DNA of 64,000 nt from Rhodamnia argentea. Lineage: Eukaryota > Streptophyta > Magnoliopsida > Myrtales > Myrtaceae. The notes beneath the pieces were generated by a model, which worked only from the letters and a program-made list of their open reading frames with translations, did no database searches and was not told where the DNA came from. Below are positions 1 to 12,479 of this stretch, in pieces; position 1 is the first letter of the stretch, and every line of letters starts with the position of its first letter. The stretch covers positions 17,457,861-17,521,860 of the forward strand of contig NC_063154.1 of assembly GCF_020921035.1 (NCBI RefSeq), read 5' to 3'. The translations under genes and the position numbers were made by a program.

Positions 1-688
1 AAAAATTTGGACCTATAAAAAAAAAATCATAATTCTAATTTGGAGTTCAATTAATAAAGAGGAAGTGAGGGAACCGGGTCCCAGGATGAAACTTATGACT
101 AGTGACTTTTGGTGATACAAACATTGAATACTCTCTACGAGATGGCATAAATGTCCAGAGGCATGTTTGCAGTTGGTTCAAAGCAGATGAAGAGGAACAA
201 AATGATGCCAAGTTGCAATGATGAGCAACCATGATCATGAAGACGAGCATTTAGTTCAGCAGATGCGAAAAATTCAATCACCAATATAAGCCAAGTTGAT
301 AAACTAAATATTACACATGGGAGATGACGTCCTAGCTCTACCCATCTCAAAGGAGCTAGGTTTTTGGTTGTCCGCTCTCAGTAGAATAACATTTTACCCA
401 GAAGCAGAATTGCTTAATTGCAGCTTCCTTTTTCTTGCTTTCCTTTACAAGCTAGCAACTTGCTATTTAAGACACATGACGAAACCAAAGTAGACAAAAA
501 CTCAACTAGATGCATAATAAGAGGCATATGAAACAAAAGAGACAAGAAAAAATAACCAAAGCTGTAGTAGACTTAAAAATCAACTTGAATCACAAAAATC
601 CTTTACACGCAGGTGCAGATGTTTGCAGAACGATAATTTTGAGTGAGTTGATGGATATAGAGCAGGGAAAGAGCCAAAATAAATTCAC
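1..688 (-). other. last-intron sequence of the QWRF gene
   Basis: This stretch follows the donor after exon 4 (GT at 688-687 on the minus strand). I looked for the conserved C-terminal coding segment of QWRF proteins on the minus strand and did not see it, so I read this as intron continuing past the left edge. Short open frames here are hydrophobic and unlike the family. Confidence 0.5.
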
Positions 689-3600
689 CTTCAATGAAAG
701 TGAGCATATTGAGGATGCCATTGCCTGCATCACATCAACTGCTGAACCCATTGCATCTTTCAGCTTCTGCACGTCGGCCTGCTATAAAAAGAAATCTCTA
801 AATGAGCAACTTCGAATAGTGAAAAAGTTTATAATGGGAGGTGAACCACAGAACAATTAAAGTAGAAAAGCTCAGGAGCATACAATTGCTTTCCCAATGA
901 CTGGAAGACGAAGAGTGCTTGCCCTCAGAGCTTCAGTTGCCCCTAGCAAAGAACTGGCATGATCTCTATCCAGGAGAGACCACTCTTCAAGATAGGAAAT
1001 CTGCATTTTATGGGTATGGTTATAAGAAGACTCAGCTCTAGAATACTGACACAATAGTGGGAAACACACTTAATCTGGAACCCTGTTGACTGTGCTTGTG
1101 ACCAATGAGGTGAAACATGTTATGTACTAGAACCATGACAGAGGAGAAAAACATGTATTTACAATCCACATAATATATCTCAACCGGGTGTTAATCTTTG
1201 CCATAAAGCTAAGTTAAAGGCCAATGACGCTAGGTAACTAGAAAATGACACTTAAAATGGCTTAAATGCTTGAACGCAAGTAGTCAGAATGGCTGATATG
1301 ATCAACATGTAAAGATGGTCCCAGACCCAAATTGAAGATTCAGTAACCCAACTCACGTGACTCTCATGAAAAAAGAAGTTCTAAAATAGTGATCCCAGAA
1401 AAGTTTGAGACTTTATTTTAAACATTATTGGATTACAGAGCCGGTAAGAAGCTTCAAAGCTGTTAAGAAAAAGAAAAAGATGCAGCAGAGCAGATCATTT
1501 GACATTCGACAAATTATAAGAAGAAATTGACAAAAACTAAGCCAATGGAAAAAGAGTAAGGCTCTCACTTGTCCCTTCAAGATAGATGTTAGCTTCAACT
1601 TTTGCCTGAGCAGCAATAACTTCATCCTTTTAAGTGTGACAGAATGTTGTAGTTCCGAGATGGTTACCCATGAATTCCATATAATTTTCTGGTACAAGCA
1701 CCAAGCTACATCAGTACTATCTATATCCTGTCCCAAGTCTAGCAAAGTTAGAGCATTTTGACAGACTGTAGAGAGAAATGATAGTAAGAAAGAGATCCAT
1801 TCCAGATTGTCAGAACTAAGCACAGCCCCAACAAATATTAATCAAACAAAAGAAAGGCGGGAAATTTATAGGTAAAGCAACATTGCAGCCAAAATCTAAC
1901 ACTAAAAGAAGGTGTTCACTGTTAGAGCAATGCTGCTCCTTCCAGCCACCTTCATCACCCTGAGAGTAGAAACACCATTCGAATTGATTCTCTTTCTTGA
2001 TTTGGATTGACTTGCTTGCATTGCTTCTCCTAGTATCGATAGCAGCTCTCTATTAAAAGGTAAGTTCTTCAAACTATTTATCTAGCAAAGCTTAGTCCAT
2101 TGAGTTTTCCATCTCTGGCTCTTGATTTTTGTCCCCAGTTCATATCAAACTATATTAGGAAAATCAGTCAAGAGAGATGATTTTCCCTTTTTCAGTTTAT
2201 GTGCTGCTTGTAAGAGTGTAACATTAAAACAGATAGTTACAACTGAGCAACTTACATGTCATAATGCAAATTTGCTAGACATCCTACAAGTCAGCACTGC
2301 CATGCCTCTTGACTATTATGTATTCATATACAAGTAGTCAGATTCAGTATCTAAATATTGGCAACTATCAGTATAAGCTCTTTCACTGCTTGACATATCA
2401 AGCATTTTCATTCATACCTAACAGTCAGGTGCGGACATACACTATGCTAAGAATAATTAAAACACAAATCTCTATTTCTCACAATTCAGAGGATTTCCCA
2501 AAGTACAGCAATCTTCTGTCTGTAATTTATCTAAATCCACATAACCATCCAGATATCCAATTAGAAAAATCAACGTGTTGTTATATTGACAGAATTCTAA
2601 TTTCAATTGAACCAAAAAGGAGACGCAAATTTTGACAATTAGGCATTGTACCGTAGAACATGTACACAAGCAAATCTGGACCTCAATTAGAGTAGTAAAA
2701 AAAGGGCATCCACATGAGGGCGATCAGACCAGACCATGAAGGAAAAACTTTGCAACTATTGACAGGCTATACCATATGGTTCATTCCTATTATAAGACTC
2801 CAAACACATTTATGGATCGTTCTATGCAAAGCTCGTATATTTCCCAAGAAGGTGCTACCCAATCTTCAATCACATGCATTAGCAATTCACACAAGATAAT
2901 ACATAATAGTCGAGCAGAATTATTTCTCAAATTGAATGAGCAAAAGCCAAACTCACTCATGAAGTAGACAACCGGGTATGCATAAAATCATTCAATTACC
3001 TCAGCATTTCTTCTCTGTACAACAGAGTTAGCATCAACCCTTGCATTCACAAGTCGCCACTGCAAGTAACGGTTATACAGAAGCCTAAGCATATGTGCAT
3101 CAACAACACGATCCTCCCCCATCTTCCCTTTCCGAACGTCCACAGAGAAACTCAGAATTGAAGAACTAAAATTAGAACTACTAGTCAAGCTGCCAGAAAC
3201 CGGTCTAACCCGAGAAGGACTGGACATCCCTTTCGATGGGGATGGCGAAGAAGAAGTCCATACTTTACTCGGTGAGGCAGGCCTTGTAGCCCCTCTAATG
3301 GGAGAGGCCATTGTTCTTGATGTTGAAATCGAGCTATCAGCACTAAATCGCTTTGACTGCACAAACTTGTCAGAGGATGCTATTCTCGACCCAGAACTCG
3401 ATAATGGCGAGCCAGGATCTTGCAACCGCCTCAGCCTGCTGTTAGTTTCCTGCCAAAACCTCGCCGACACAACTATCCCGCTGGGGACATTCTTCAGCTT
3501 GGCAATACCACCAACGCCACACTCATGCAGACCAGAAGCATCACCAGAGGATACACTGTCAGTATCAGAAGTACCGTCACAATGAAAAGCCGATCGATGG

Positions 3601-4484
3601 CCCGCTGAATTCCCATCTGACGTTCTAGGAAACATCCTATCAGCATTGCCCATATCCAAGCTTAATCTCCCATCAAACGACGTCCGTCTACTCTCTACAA
3701 TCATTGATTGCTGCATTGCTTTGAGCACATCCCCAGATCCAAACCCACTCAACTTCTTCCTAACCTCAGCCCCACTCGAACAATCCAAGCTCCGAGTCAA
3801 GGAATTTGCACTCGAAACCAAATTCCCTTGCCGGATCCTCGCCGGCCACCGGTGCTGATCCCCTGGCCTCGAATTCTCCACTTGATCTCCATCTGAATCT
3901 CTCACCGAAGTTGCTCTCCTCCTCTCTGGGGTCGCTTTCCTCGCCGAGACTTCCTTGGCCTTATTCACTGGTACTGAAAAGGCTTCGCCTTGAAACGACA
4001 CAGACAAACTCCTCTTCGACGAAATCAGGATCTTCGCTGCTGCAGAAACTTCGCCCGCATTGCCCTGACGGGCTGGCGAACTCGGCCTTGGGATTGGCCT
4101 GGGGGTCGGCGTCGTCGGCCGCCTCCGGTCCACCGACTGAGACCGTTTCGGAAGCGGGGAAGCCGAGGGCGTCGAATTCGAGGACCGAGAGAGAACCGGA
4201 GACGCGAATCGGCGAGAACTGGAGGCAGCCGCCGGCGTCGAGCCTGCTGCTGTCGCTGCGGTGGAAGCTGAAGGGGAAGGAGAGAGGTATCTGGAAGAGA
4301 CCTGCCTGGATTTAGGTCTTCGGGAATTGAGGCTGCCATTGCCGCTGTCCCTGTCGCCACGCGAAAGAGAGGGTTTTGCGGGTGCCCGAGTCGAAGAGGA
4401 CGAAGATGATGATGATGGCAATGGTGGGTTATCAGAAAGGTTGCTGGGGTTTGGTGGGTCAGAAATGGCAGCCACCACCGCCAT
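689..4484 (-). CDS. QWRF: QWRF motif-containing protein (augmin subunit 8-like family), partial at 3' end
   Basis: Four exons on the minus strand: 4484-3000 (495 codons), 1688-1569 (40), 1000-884 (39) and 778-689 (30). All are joined at phase 0 with GT/AG borders, giving 604 residues before the last exon, which I do not find in 1-688 and which must lie off the left edge. The N-terminal ~430 residues are Ser/Pro/Arg-rich and disordered, as in plant QWRF/AUG8 microtubule-binding proteins. The C-terminal helical part shows the family motif region LYNRYLQWRLVNAR (near residue 475), a segment YLEEWSLLDRDH, and a segment SAVDVMQAMASSI. Related Arabidopsis proteins (QWRF1/SCO3, QWRF2) act on microtubules in organ growth and plastid development; the closest paralogue is not decided here. 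The hallmark Phe is Leu in this copy (QWRL). The start ATG at 4484 is followed by an alanine-rich stretch typical of the family. A GA/CT tract lies 65 bp upstream. Confidence 0.9.
1689..2999 (-). other. intron 1 of the QWRF gene
   Basis: AT-rich interval of 1.3 kb between exon 1 and exon 2, with donor GTAATT at 2999 and an acceptor ending ACCAG before 1688. Short open frames on both strands have no recognisable content. Confidence 0.8.
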
Positions 4485-4543
4485 TTTAAGGAGGGAAGAC
4501 AGACAACCAGCTCAAGAATCTCTCCTCTGCATCACATTGCTTT

Positions 4544-4547
<4 letters not shown>

Positions 4548-4580
<33 letters not shown>
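4548..4580. repeat. (GA)n microsatellite in the 5' flank of the QWRF gene
   Basis: About 16 GA dinucleotides, 64 bp upstream of the QWRF start codon, so it reads (CT)n in the presumed leader of that gene. Such tracts are common in plant 5' leaders and are bound by BPC/GAGA-binding proteins; a role here is inference. Confidence 0.9.
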
Positions 4581-4582
<2 letters not shown>

Positions 4583-4599
4583 ATCCTATGTAATGCTGA

Positions 4600-5967
4600 A
4601 TCTTCTTCTACTAGTCATGAGCAGACACAAGTTGCCTCCATTGCTGAAGCAAAAGCCTGCAAAATCAAGAACTGCCCCTTTCCCAACTTCCCATCTTTTG
4701 GAGAAGTGAGAATGGAGGGGAAAGTGAAGCTTGGGTCTATGCCTCCATGGAAACAGTTGGGGAACGGCACAGTGCCACTTTCGTCACGGAGAGGGAGAGA
4801 GATGGAGTGTAAATGTTTTGGGGTGGAGGGTTCCTTTCTCTTCTTGTGGAAACTTTGGGGGGACGTAATAGCAATGGGAAGTCCCAAAAAAAAAGAAGAA
4901 AAAACAACAACAAAACAAAACAAAAGAAACCGACATTTTCTGTCTTTAATTGCTTTTCATAAAGTTTTGTCACATTTTTGTACAAATTTTGTATTGATCA
5001 AACCTTCAACCGTTTTACAATATTAAAGGAAATATTAAACAAACAATTTCTACATTTAGCTATGATGGGTCATGACGAAAGATCAAGCCCTTGAGAAACT
5101 GATAAAGACCCGTTTTTAGATAATTGCCCGTCATTTTTCTTTTCCTTCAATCATGTAGATGAGGCCAATAGGCATACGGCTCTTGCTGGTAAAACGATTG
5201 GAAGGTGGAGATGCTAGTATTATAAGCACGGGATTCTGACTCCCGCGCTCTGCAAAGAGACAGATTAAAAATCAGAAAAAGAATAGCTAGAGATATGATA
5301 GACCAAAAAAAAAATTAGGAAGATGAGAAATTTTGACATTTTCCGAGATTAACTCAAAGAGGTGTGGGTTTTTATCAAAATTACTTTTTTACTTTTAGTC
5401 AATGACAAGCAAACATGGTATATTATTCTTTTCAGAGCACTTCTATCCGATTTCGATGGAAACCGGACTCATAGTAGATACTACAGTTTTCAAAAATCTC
5501 GAAATCGAATTGAACAAAATAAAAGTTTGATGTGAAATGGAACTGAATTTATCGTTTTCGCCACTTCTATTATTTAATTCTCTTGGTTTTCATCAAGTGT
5601 TCAAGTTAAACTTGAATTGCTCTTATGTAACAACTTGCCTAAACTAGATCTCCAATTCGGAAAAACATAACAACATAACTTAGAGAAAAACCATTAGGTT
5701 GGTGGTTTAGTTCACGATGAAAAAAAGCCAGGACCGAAATCGACTATCATATTTCAATTTTGTTCGATTTATAAATTGATTTCCAGACCAAAAGTTAAAT
5801 AACTATAATCAAACAATATCGTGTCGTGAACTTCTTTTCTCGAGAAGAAGCAATGATAGTAAAATCTAGTTCCCTCATATGTAGAACCGATAGTAAATGT
5901 TATGATACAAGGGCTTACGTTATTTTTAAAGTTTTAATGTACACTCAAATTATGGAGGTTGTAAAAT
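4600..5967. other. intergenic, no gene seen
   Basis: AT-rich sequence between the QWRF gene 5' end and the tandem transposon array. The open frames around 4544-5026 are low-complexity extensions of the GA repeat and A-rich runs. I see no conserved coding segment, only diffuse repeat-like sequence. Confidence 0.5.
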
Positions 5968-6682
5968 CAGCTGGTCTTCTTCTTCTTCTGCTTCTTCTTC
6001 TTTTTTTGCGCCTCAAGAAGAATGAGATTGCGGGTTCCTGCTCGACGAAATCACGAGGTATAAATTTTCGTAAATCCCTCATCTTTTCTGCGTGAACGAC
6101 CTGCTCTTGATTGAACAGACTTAGCCTGATAAAACAAAAATTGATCCTTGGTACCAATGCCACTCGAGATCGCCGGAACAAAAAGAGAAACATTGGCTCA
6201 CTGGCTCTTCAAACATGGGAAGAGCTTAACGAGTAGAATGATGTGGATGTGACCAAGTCGACGTGAAGTACAACCTTTCGATATCCACAAAATCCAAATA
6301 ATGTTCCTCCCAAAAGATCCCACTGCTCTTTCAATTTTGCTTTCGAGATGGGTACACGTCCCTTGCCTCCCACGCGTTTCATTTGCTTCTCAGGATTCCT
6401 GTGTTCTCATCTCTTCGTCACGCCGCATCGCCTCCACCACAAGGATGTGGAAAATTCTAACTTACTTTAGTGGGACCTGAAAAATTTGACGCAAAAGTGT
6501 TAAGAATGCTTAAATATTAAATCACGTTTTCATTTAATAATTTAAGCTTTTAGAACAATTGGCTGTATTTCACAAAATCTTACATGGTATTGAAGAGTAT
6601 GAGGTTAAGAGTTCAAATCTTTTCGGGCATATTTCCATGCTTTTAGGCTTAGGCCGGAGGCAAGAATCACGAATACTATCAC

Positions 6683-6951
6683 CGGATTTGGATCGCTTAA
6701 CATTGGGATTTTCCGTGACATGCATAACATTACTCAAATCAGGCTGTCCAAATGAGAATAGATAGCCTGATTTGAGTCACATCATGTGTTGAAAAAGAGG
6801 GAAAAAAATGTGGGTGGAAATTTTTTTGGGGTTTAAAAAATTTTGAACCCCAAAAGTGGTTCAAATCAAGCCGTCTATTTTCATTTAGATTGCCTAATTT
6901 GAATAATGTCGCGCATGTCACGGAAATTCCAATATTAGGCAATCTGGATCC
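6683..6951. mobile_element. foldback (long inverted repeat) element, unit 1
   Basis: The left arm 6683-6777 and right arm 6858-6951 are reverse complements over about 95 bp with scattered mismatches. They share the words CAAATCAGGC/GCCTGATTTG and GACATGC/GCATGTC, and flank an ~80 bp A/T and GGGG-containing loop. This fits a non-autonomous foldback/MITE-type element. The family is not recognised. Confidence 0.65.
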
Positions 6952-7929
6952 TACTGTCACCTTGATGCTCTGCTCGTTTGTGCCATAAACAACTTTCATC
7001 CGGTCACAAAACCAAAAGACAAAAAGATTTCCACATGTTCTTCGCTTATGGATGCTTTGGTGACTCGTTATTAAATAAATTTGAGTTCAGAATGGAACTT
7101 GAATATTGTGTTGTCTTTTCTCCTGCACAATGTGCAAGAATGTTGTATTTACACAAGGCAAACACCCGAGCAGGCAAGAACTAAAATGAGTATACAAAAG
7201 GGATGTCAAGGCAAGAATCATGCGGACTAAATTACCCAAAAAGTCCAAAACTTTTTGCATTTATGCTGATTCAATCTATCCGGCCAATTTCGGTTGAAAA
7301 CTGCTGACATTGGGCGATTACCTCTGATATTTACAATTTTTAATAATATTTTATTATTTTTAAAAATTATTTATTCTTCTTTTCATTTTCCCCTTTTTTT
7401 TCTTTTTCTTTCTTTTCTTATTTCCTTATTCTTCTTCCTCCAACTAGTTGCCGGTTCACATTAGTGATTTTTGGCAAAAATTAATTGGATGAACTGAATT
7501 AGCTCAAATATAAAAAGTTTAGGACTGAATTGATAAAAAAAAAATTAAGACTGAATTGATATAGTTATAATAAATTTATGGTTTTCTTTTTTTGGCAATC
7601 CTCTGGAATCATGCGTATTTCCTGTTTCGTCTATCTTGTCCTAATCATGGGTCTCCAGTTTACATTATTATTGCAGGATGTCATTGCTTGATTGAAGGCT
7701 GATTATCCAGCTCCAAACGGTCTACATTTGCTTTGACCAAATTTTTTTTTTCACTCCATCCGCAGACTGGACTGTGGATGTTCTGACGAGAGTATCAGTA
7801 AGAGCCCAGCGCCAATGTTTCTCGAATAAACTGATAATCAATATCGAGAGCGCGAATGATAATCATTCTCTTTTTGACTTCTATTTTGATTTCTTAGATG
7901 AGTTTCCGAGCAGATACACTAAAAAAAAA

Positions 7930-8409
7930 ATTCAATTTATAGAATAGAAATTCATTTGATAACATCACAAAATTTCTACCGTTGGACGATTGGCGGACCA
8001 AAGATCGGCCGCCGCCGACTAGAGCTTGGCAAACGGAGACCGGCCGACAGGGAATGGAGGTCCGGGAACGGCATATGGCGAAGGCAAACGATGATGGGCA
8101 GACGACAAATGATGGCTAGGGAATGACGCACAACGAATGGTGGCTAGGGACCGGAGACTTGGGACCAGCAGATGACGAACGACGACTGGCGAACGGTGAC
8201 CGAGGACAAGCGGCCGGGAATCGGAGATTGGCGATTGACGGTCCCCGGCCTGCGAATGATAATAGGGACGCGAGAGAGGTGACGGGCAGCGGGCATATCG
8301 CTAATGGCGGTAGGGAAGCGAGAGAGGCAACAAGCGGATGGCAATTGGCGACGGGAGGCTGGCGGGCGGGCGATCGGCAGTAGGGACCCGATAGAGAGGA
8401 AGACCGCAC

Positions 8410-8440
<31 letters not shown>

Positions 8441-8600
8441 CAATTAGAAAAATTATTATTTACGTATCTGTTTCAAAAATAAGAAATTAGAAAATTTCTA
8501 CTTCTTATTTTTGTTCCAAATCTATTTCTGAGCCAAGAATTTTTCCTGAAAATAGAAAAATAAAATTCCGTTATCAAATGGATTTCTATTCTAAATCCGT
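7930..8600. mobile_element. non-autonomous terminal-inverted-repeat element with GC-rich core
   Basis: Ends at about 7930-7964 and 8570-8600 are inverted copies built around TAGAATAGAAATTCATTTGA. The core (about 7990-8400) is an unusually GC-rich, quasi-repetitive stretch of GGCGACNGGAGAC-like words followed by a (GA)n tract. The open frames in it are products of the repeat and are not treated as genes. Confidence 0.5.
8410..8436. repeat. (GA)n microsatellite, unit 1
   Basis: About 13 dinucleotides. The matching tract in unit 2 (12252-12326) is nearly three times longer, so it expanded or contracted after the duplication. Confidence 0.9.
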
Positions 8601-9086
8601 TTTTTGGAACATAAAATAGAAAAACAAGGAAATAAAACTATTGTCATCCACGCCCTTAGTATGAGCATGAAAAACAGGATTTTAAAATGAGGCGTCGACG
8701 TACTGTCACAAAGTAGTATTGGTGGATCTCTCAAATTAAGTTTGATGTCTCGTAAAATGAATGAAATCCATGTAAATTCGGCAGCGGCGGAGGCAAGAGC
8801 GTGGTACTCAGCTTCCGCACTAGATTTTGCTCTCGGGAACTGCTTCTTTGCACTCCTATTCACACGAGTCATGACGAAGAAATAATCAATACTCCTCAAT
8901 GCCACAAGAAAAATTCGATGGTTGTAGAAAATCGTTGAACTGATTAAACCAAGCTCTTGGAGATTGAAGAAGGCTGTAAAGTGCACGTTTAAGCTTGCAA
9001 ACATGGTGGATAATAGAAGGAGCTTTCATTCTTGGAGGTTGCCCTGCATAAACAGTTTTAGAGAGAAAACCCGTGGAGAAATGCAT
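8591..9086 (-). pseudogene. Copia-type retrotransposon relic (RT piece joined to RNase H piece)
   Basis: On the minus strand a segment reading HHVCKLKRALYSLLQSPRAW (reverse transcriptase, 'CKL.KALYGLKQ.PRAW' block) is followed within ~150 bp by SSAEAEYHALASAAAEFTWI (the classic Copia RNase H block). About 1 kb that normally separates them is missing. The two blocks lie in different frames, with frame breaks further on, so it is a dead internal-deletion remnant. Confidence 0.8.
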
Positions 9087-10578
9087 TCTTTACGTTCATA
9101 ATGCATGCGATTATTGCCAAGTCGTATCATTTTGCCATTATAATTTGCATCTAGTTTGTCACATCATATATTGCATGTGATTACTATAACGCCATAATGT
9201 AGCCATGTCTTACATCTAATTTATCGTAGAAAAATACTTTCCTAACAATCTTGTCAAGGACGGTACAATCTCAACTGTGGACTCACATATCATCATCGTA
9301 AATATTACATAAAATACTCATTAATTAGAAAATTGTGTGGTCATAAATAATTGACAGTACCGTCATATTGTCGGGCTAACTGCTCTCTTTATCATATTAT
9401 ATTGTATGCAATCGTCATCATATTTCGCACTAATTTGCCAAGACATATGATCATTGGCATGTCTTGCATATGATTTGATATGTCATATTGCATGTGGTTA
9501 TTACATATCACGTCATCATCGTGTTTCGCATCTAATTTGTCGTGTCATTCTCACATTGTACTGACTATATTTTATATTTAGGTTGAGATTCGCATTCACA
9601 TTTTGACCAATAAAATGGAGTCAGGCCACTGTATACGCGAAAGTGGCTTCATTAATCAATAACCACGTTGAATAAGTGCTCTGTCGACATTTCAAGTTTT
9701 TTTTTTCTTTTAAAAAAGAAACGTGCATGCTTTGCAAATTGATTGATGATTTTCTTAGGACTTAACCAAAAATTGAGTTAAGGTACCGAAAGGGCATTTT
9801 GGAAGCTAATTCATCCCACACATAACCGAATCCTCAGACCTGAGATCTCAGGTCTTCGCTTGACCAATTCCTTCAGCTGGTGTTCTTCTTCTTCTTCTTC
9901 TTTTGCGCCTCAAGAAGAATGAGATCACGCGTTTCTGCTCGACGAAATCACGAGGTATAAATTTTCGTGAATCCTTCATCTTTTCCGCGCGAACGACCTG
10001 CTCTTGATTGAATAGACTTAGCCTGATAAAACAAAAATTGATCCGTGATGCCAATGCCACTCGAGATCGCCGGAGCAAAAGAGCAACATTGGCTCACTCG
10101 TTCTTCAAACATGGGAAGAGCTTAATGAGTAGCATAACGTGGATGTGACCAAGTCGATGTGAAGTACAACCTTTCAATGTCCACAAAATCCAAATAATGT
10201 TTCTCCCAAAAGATCCCACTTCTCTTTCAATTTTGCTTTCGAGATGGGTACACGTCCCTTGGCTCCCACGCGTTTCATTTGCTTCTCAGGATTCCTGCGT
10301 TCTCATCTCTTCGTCACGCCACATCGCCTCCACCACAAGGATGTGGAAAATTCTAACTTACTTTAGTGGGAACCGAAAAATTGGACGCAAAAGTGTAAGA
10401 GTGCTTAAATATTAAATCACGTTTTCATTTAATAATTTAGGCTTTTAGAACAGTTGGCTGTAGTTTCACAAAATCTCACATAATATCTGAGAGTAGGAGG
10501 TCAAGAGTTCAAATCTTTTCTGGCATATGTCCATGCTTTTAGGCTTAGGCCAGAGGCAAGAATCACGGATATCGTCAT

Positions 10579-10820
10579 CGGATTTAGATTGCCTAACATT
10601 GAGATTTCCGTGACATACGTGGCATTACCTAAATCAGGCCATCCAAATGAAAATGGATGGCCTGATTTGAGCCACGTCATGTCTTGAAAGGGAGAGAAAA
10701 AATGTGGGCGGAAATTTTTTTGGGGTTTAAAAAATTTTCAATCCCAAACGTGGCTCAAATCAAGTTGTCTATTTTCATTTGGATGGCCTGATTTGAGTAA
10801 TGTCACGCATATCATGGAAA
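10579..10820. mobile_element. foldback element, unit 2 copy, right arm shortened
   Basis: Left arm 10579-10680 and right arm about 10749-10820 are inverted complements, as in unit 1. The outer ~25 bp of the right arm present in unit 1 (about 6927-6956) are missing here, so the duplicated hairpins have diverged by a small deletion. Confidence 0.6.
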
Positions 10821-12249
10821 TGTCACCTCGATGCTCTGCTTGTTTGTGCCATAAACAACTTTCATCCAATCACAAAACCAAAATACAAAAAAATTTCCAC
10901 ATGTTCTTCTCTTATGGATGCTTTGGTGACTCGTTATTAAACAAATTTGAGTTCAGAATGGAACTTGAATATTGTGTTGCCTTTTCTCCTACACAATGTG
11001 CAAGAACGTTGTATTTACACAAGGCAAACACCCGAGCAGGCAAGAACTAAAATAAGTATGCAAAAGGGATACCAAGGCAAGAATAATGCGGACTAAATTA
11101 CCCAAAAAGTCCAAAACCTTTTGCATTTGTGCCGATTCAATCTATCCGGCCAATTTCGGTCGAAAACTGCTGACATTGGGCGAGTGCCGCTGGTATGAAT
11201 AATTTTTAATAATATTTTATTATTTTTAAAAATTATTGATTCTTCTTTTCGTTTTCCTTTTTTTTTTTTTTTTTATCTTTCTCTTTCTTTTCTTATTTCC
11301 TTCTTCTTCTTCCTCCAACTAGTTGCCAGTTCACATTAGTGATTTTCAGCCAAAATTAAACTGGATGAACCGAATTGGCACAAATATAAAAGGTTTAGGA
11401 CTGAATTGATAAAAAAAAAATTTAAGATTGAATTGACATAATTATAATAGATTTATGACTTTTTTTTTTTGGCAATCCTCTAGAATCATGCATATTTCCT
11501 GTTTCGTCTATCTTGTCCCAATCATGGGTCTCCAGTTTGCACTATTATTGCTGGATGTCATTGCTTGATTGAAGGCTGATTATTCAGCTCCGCACCGTCT
11601 ACATTTGCTTTTGACCAATGTTTTTTTTACACTCCATCCGCTGACTGGACTGTGGATGTTCTGACGAGAGTATCAGTAAGAGCCGAGAGCCGATGTTTCT
11701 CGAATAAACTGATAATCAATCTCGAGGGCGCGAACGATAATCATTCTCTTTTCGAGTTCTATTTTGATTTCTTAGACAAGTTTCTGAGCAGATACAAGCA
11801 AAAAAAATTCAATTTATAGAATAGAAATTCATTTGATAACATCACAAAATTTCTACTATTGGACGATCGGTTGCCGCCGACTGGAGCTTGGTGAACGGAG
11901 ACCCGCAGACAGCGAATGGAGGTCTGGGAACGGCATACGGCAAAGGCAGACGGTGCCCGGCAAACGACAAACGATGGCTAGGGAATGACGCACGACGAAT
12001 GGTGGCTGGGGACCGGAGACTTGGGACCAGCGGCCGACGAACGACGACCGGCGAACGGTGACCGAGGACAAGCGACTAGGAATCGGAGATTGGCGATCGA
12101 CAGTCCGGGGCTGGCGAATGATAGTAGGGACGCGAGAGAGGCAACAAGTAGCCGGCATATGGATAATGGCGGTAAGGAAGTGAGAGAGGCAACAAGAGGA
12201 TGGCAATTGGCGACGGGAGACCGGCGGGCGGGCGATCGGCAGCAAGGAC

Positions 12250-12251
<2 letters not shown>

Positions 12252-12326
<75 letters not shown>
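12252..12326. repeat. (GA)n microsatellite, unit 2
   Basis: About 37 uninterrupted dinucleotides, expanded relative to the orthologous tract in unit 1. Confidence 0.95.
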
Positions 12327-12327
<1 letters not shown>

Positions 12328-12479
12328 AATTAGAATAATTCTTATTTCCGTATCTGTTCCAAAAATAGGAAATTAGAAATTTTCTACTTCTTATTTCTGT
12401 TCCAAATTTATTTCTGAGCCAAGAATTTGTCCCGAAAATAAAAAAAATGAAATTCCGTTACCAAACGAATTTCTGTTCC

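Larger units (their letters stand above)
5968..9874. repeat. tandem duplication, unit 1 (~3.9 kb, nested transposon debris)
   Basis: The whole interval is repeated in direct orientation at 9875-13768. Both units start at a shared CAGCTGGT next to a TTC-rich run followed by CGCCTCAAGAAGAATGAGAT. Inside, in order: a foldback hairpin (6683-6951), a Mutator-like MITE remnant (about 7215-7600), a terminal-inverted element with a GA tract (7930-8600), and a minus-strand Copia relic (8591-9086). The last ~700 bp is AT-rich with repeated 'catgtcttgcatatgatttg'-type words. Unit 1 runs straight into unit 2 with no spacer. Copy divergence looks like roughly 5-10 percent by eye. Confidence 0.85.

Noticed and set aside
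4025..4360. Overlapping open frames antisense and out of frame to QWRF exon 1 (e.g. 3806-4315 plus strand, 4025-4360 minus)
   Set aside because: Shadows of a GC-rich, Ser/Arg-rich real exon; no independent conservation or start context.
8116..8443. Open frames over the GC-rich core of the tandem units (also 11856-12338)
   Set aside because: Quasi-repetitive sequence and GA tract keep several frames open on both strands; no domain.
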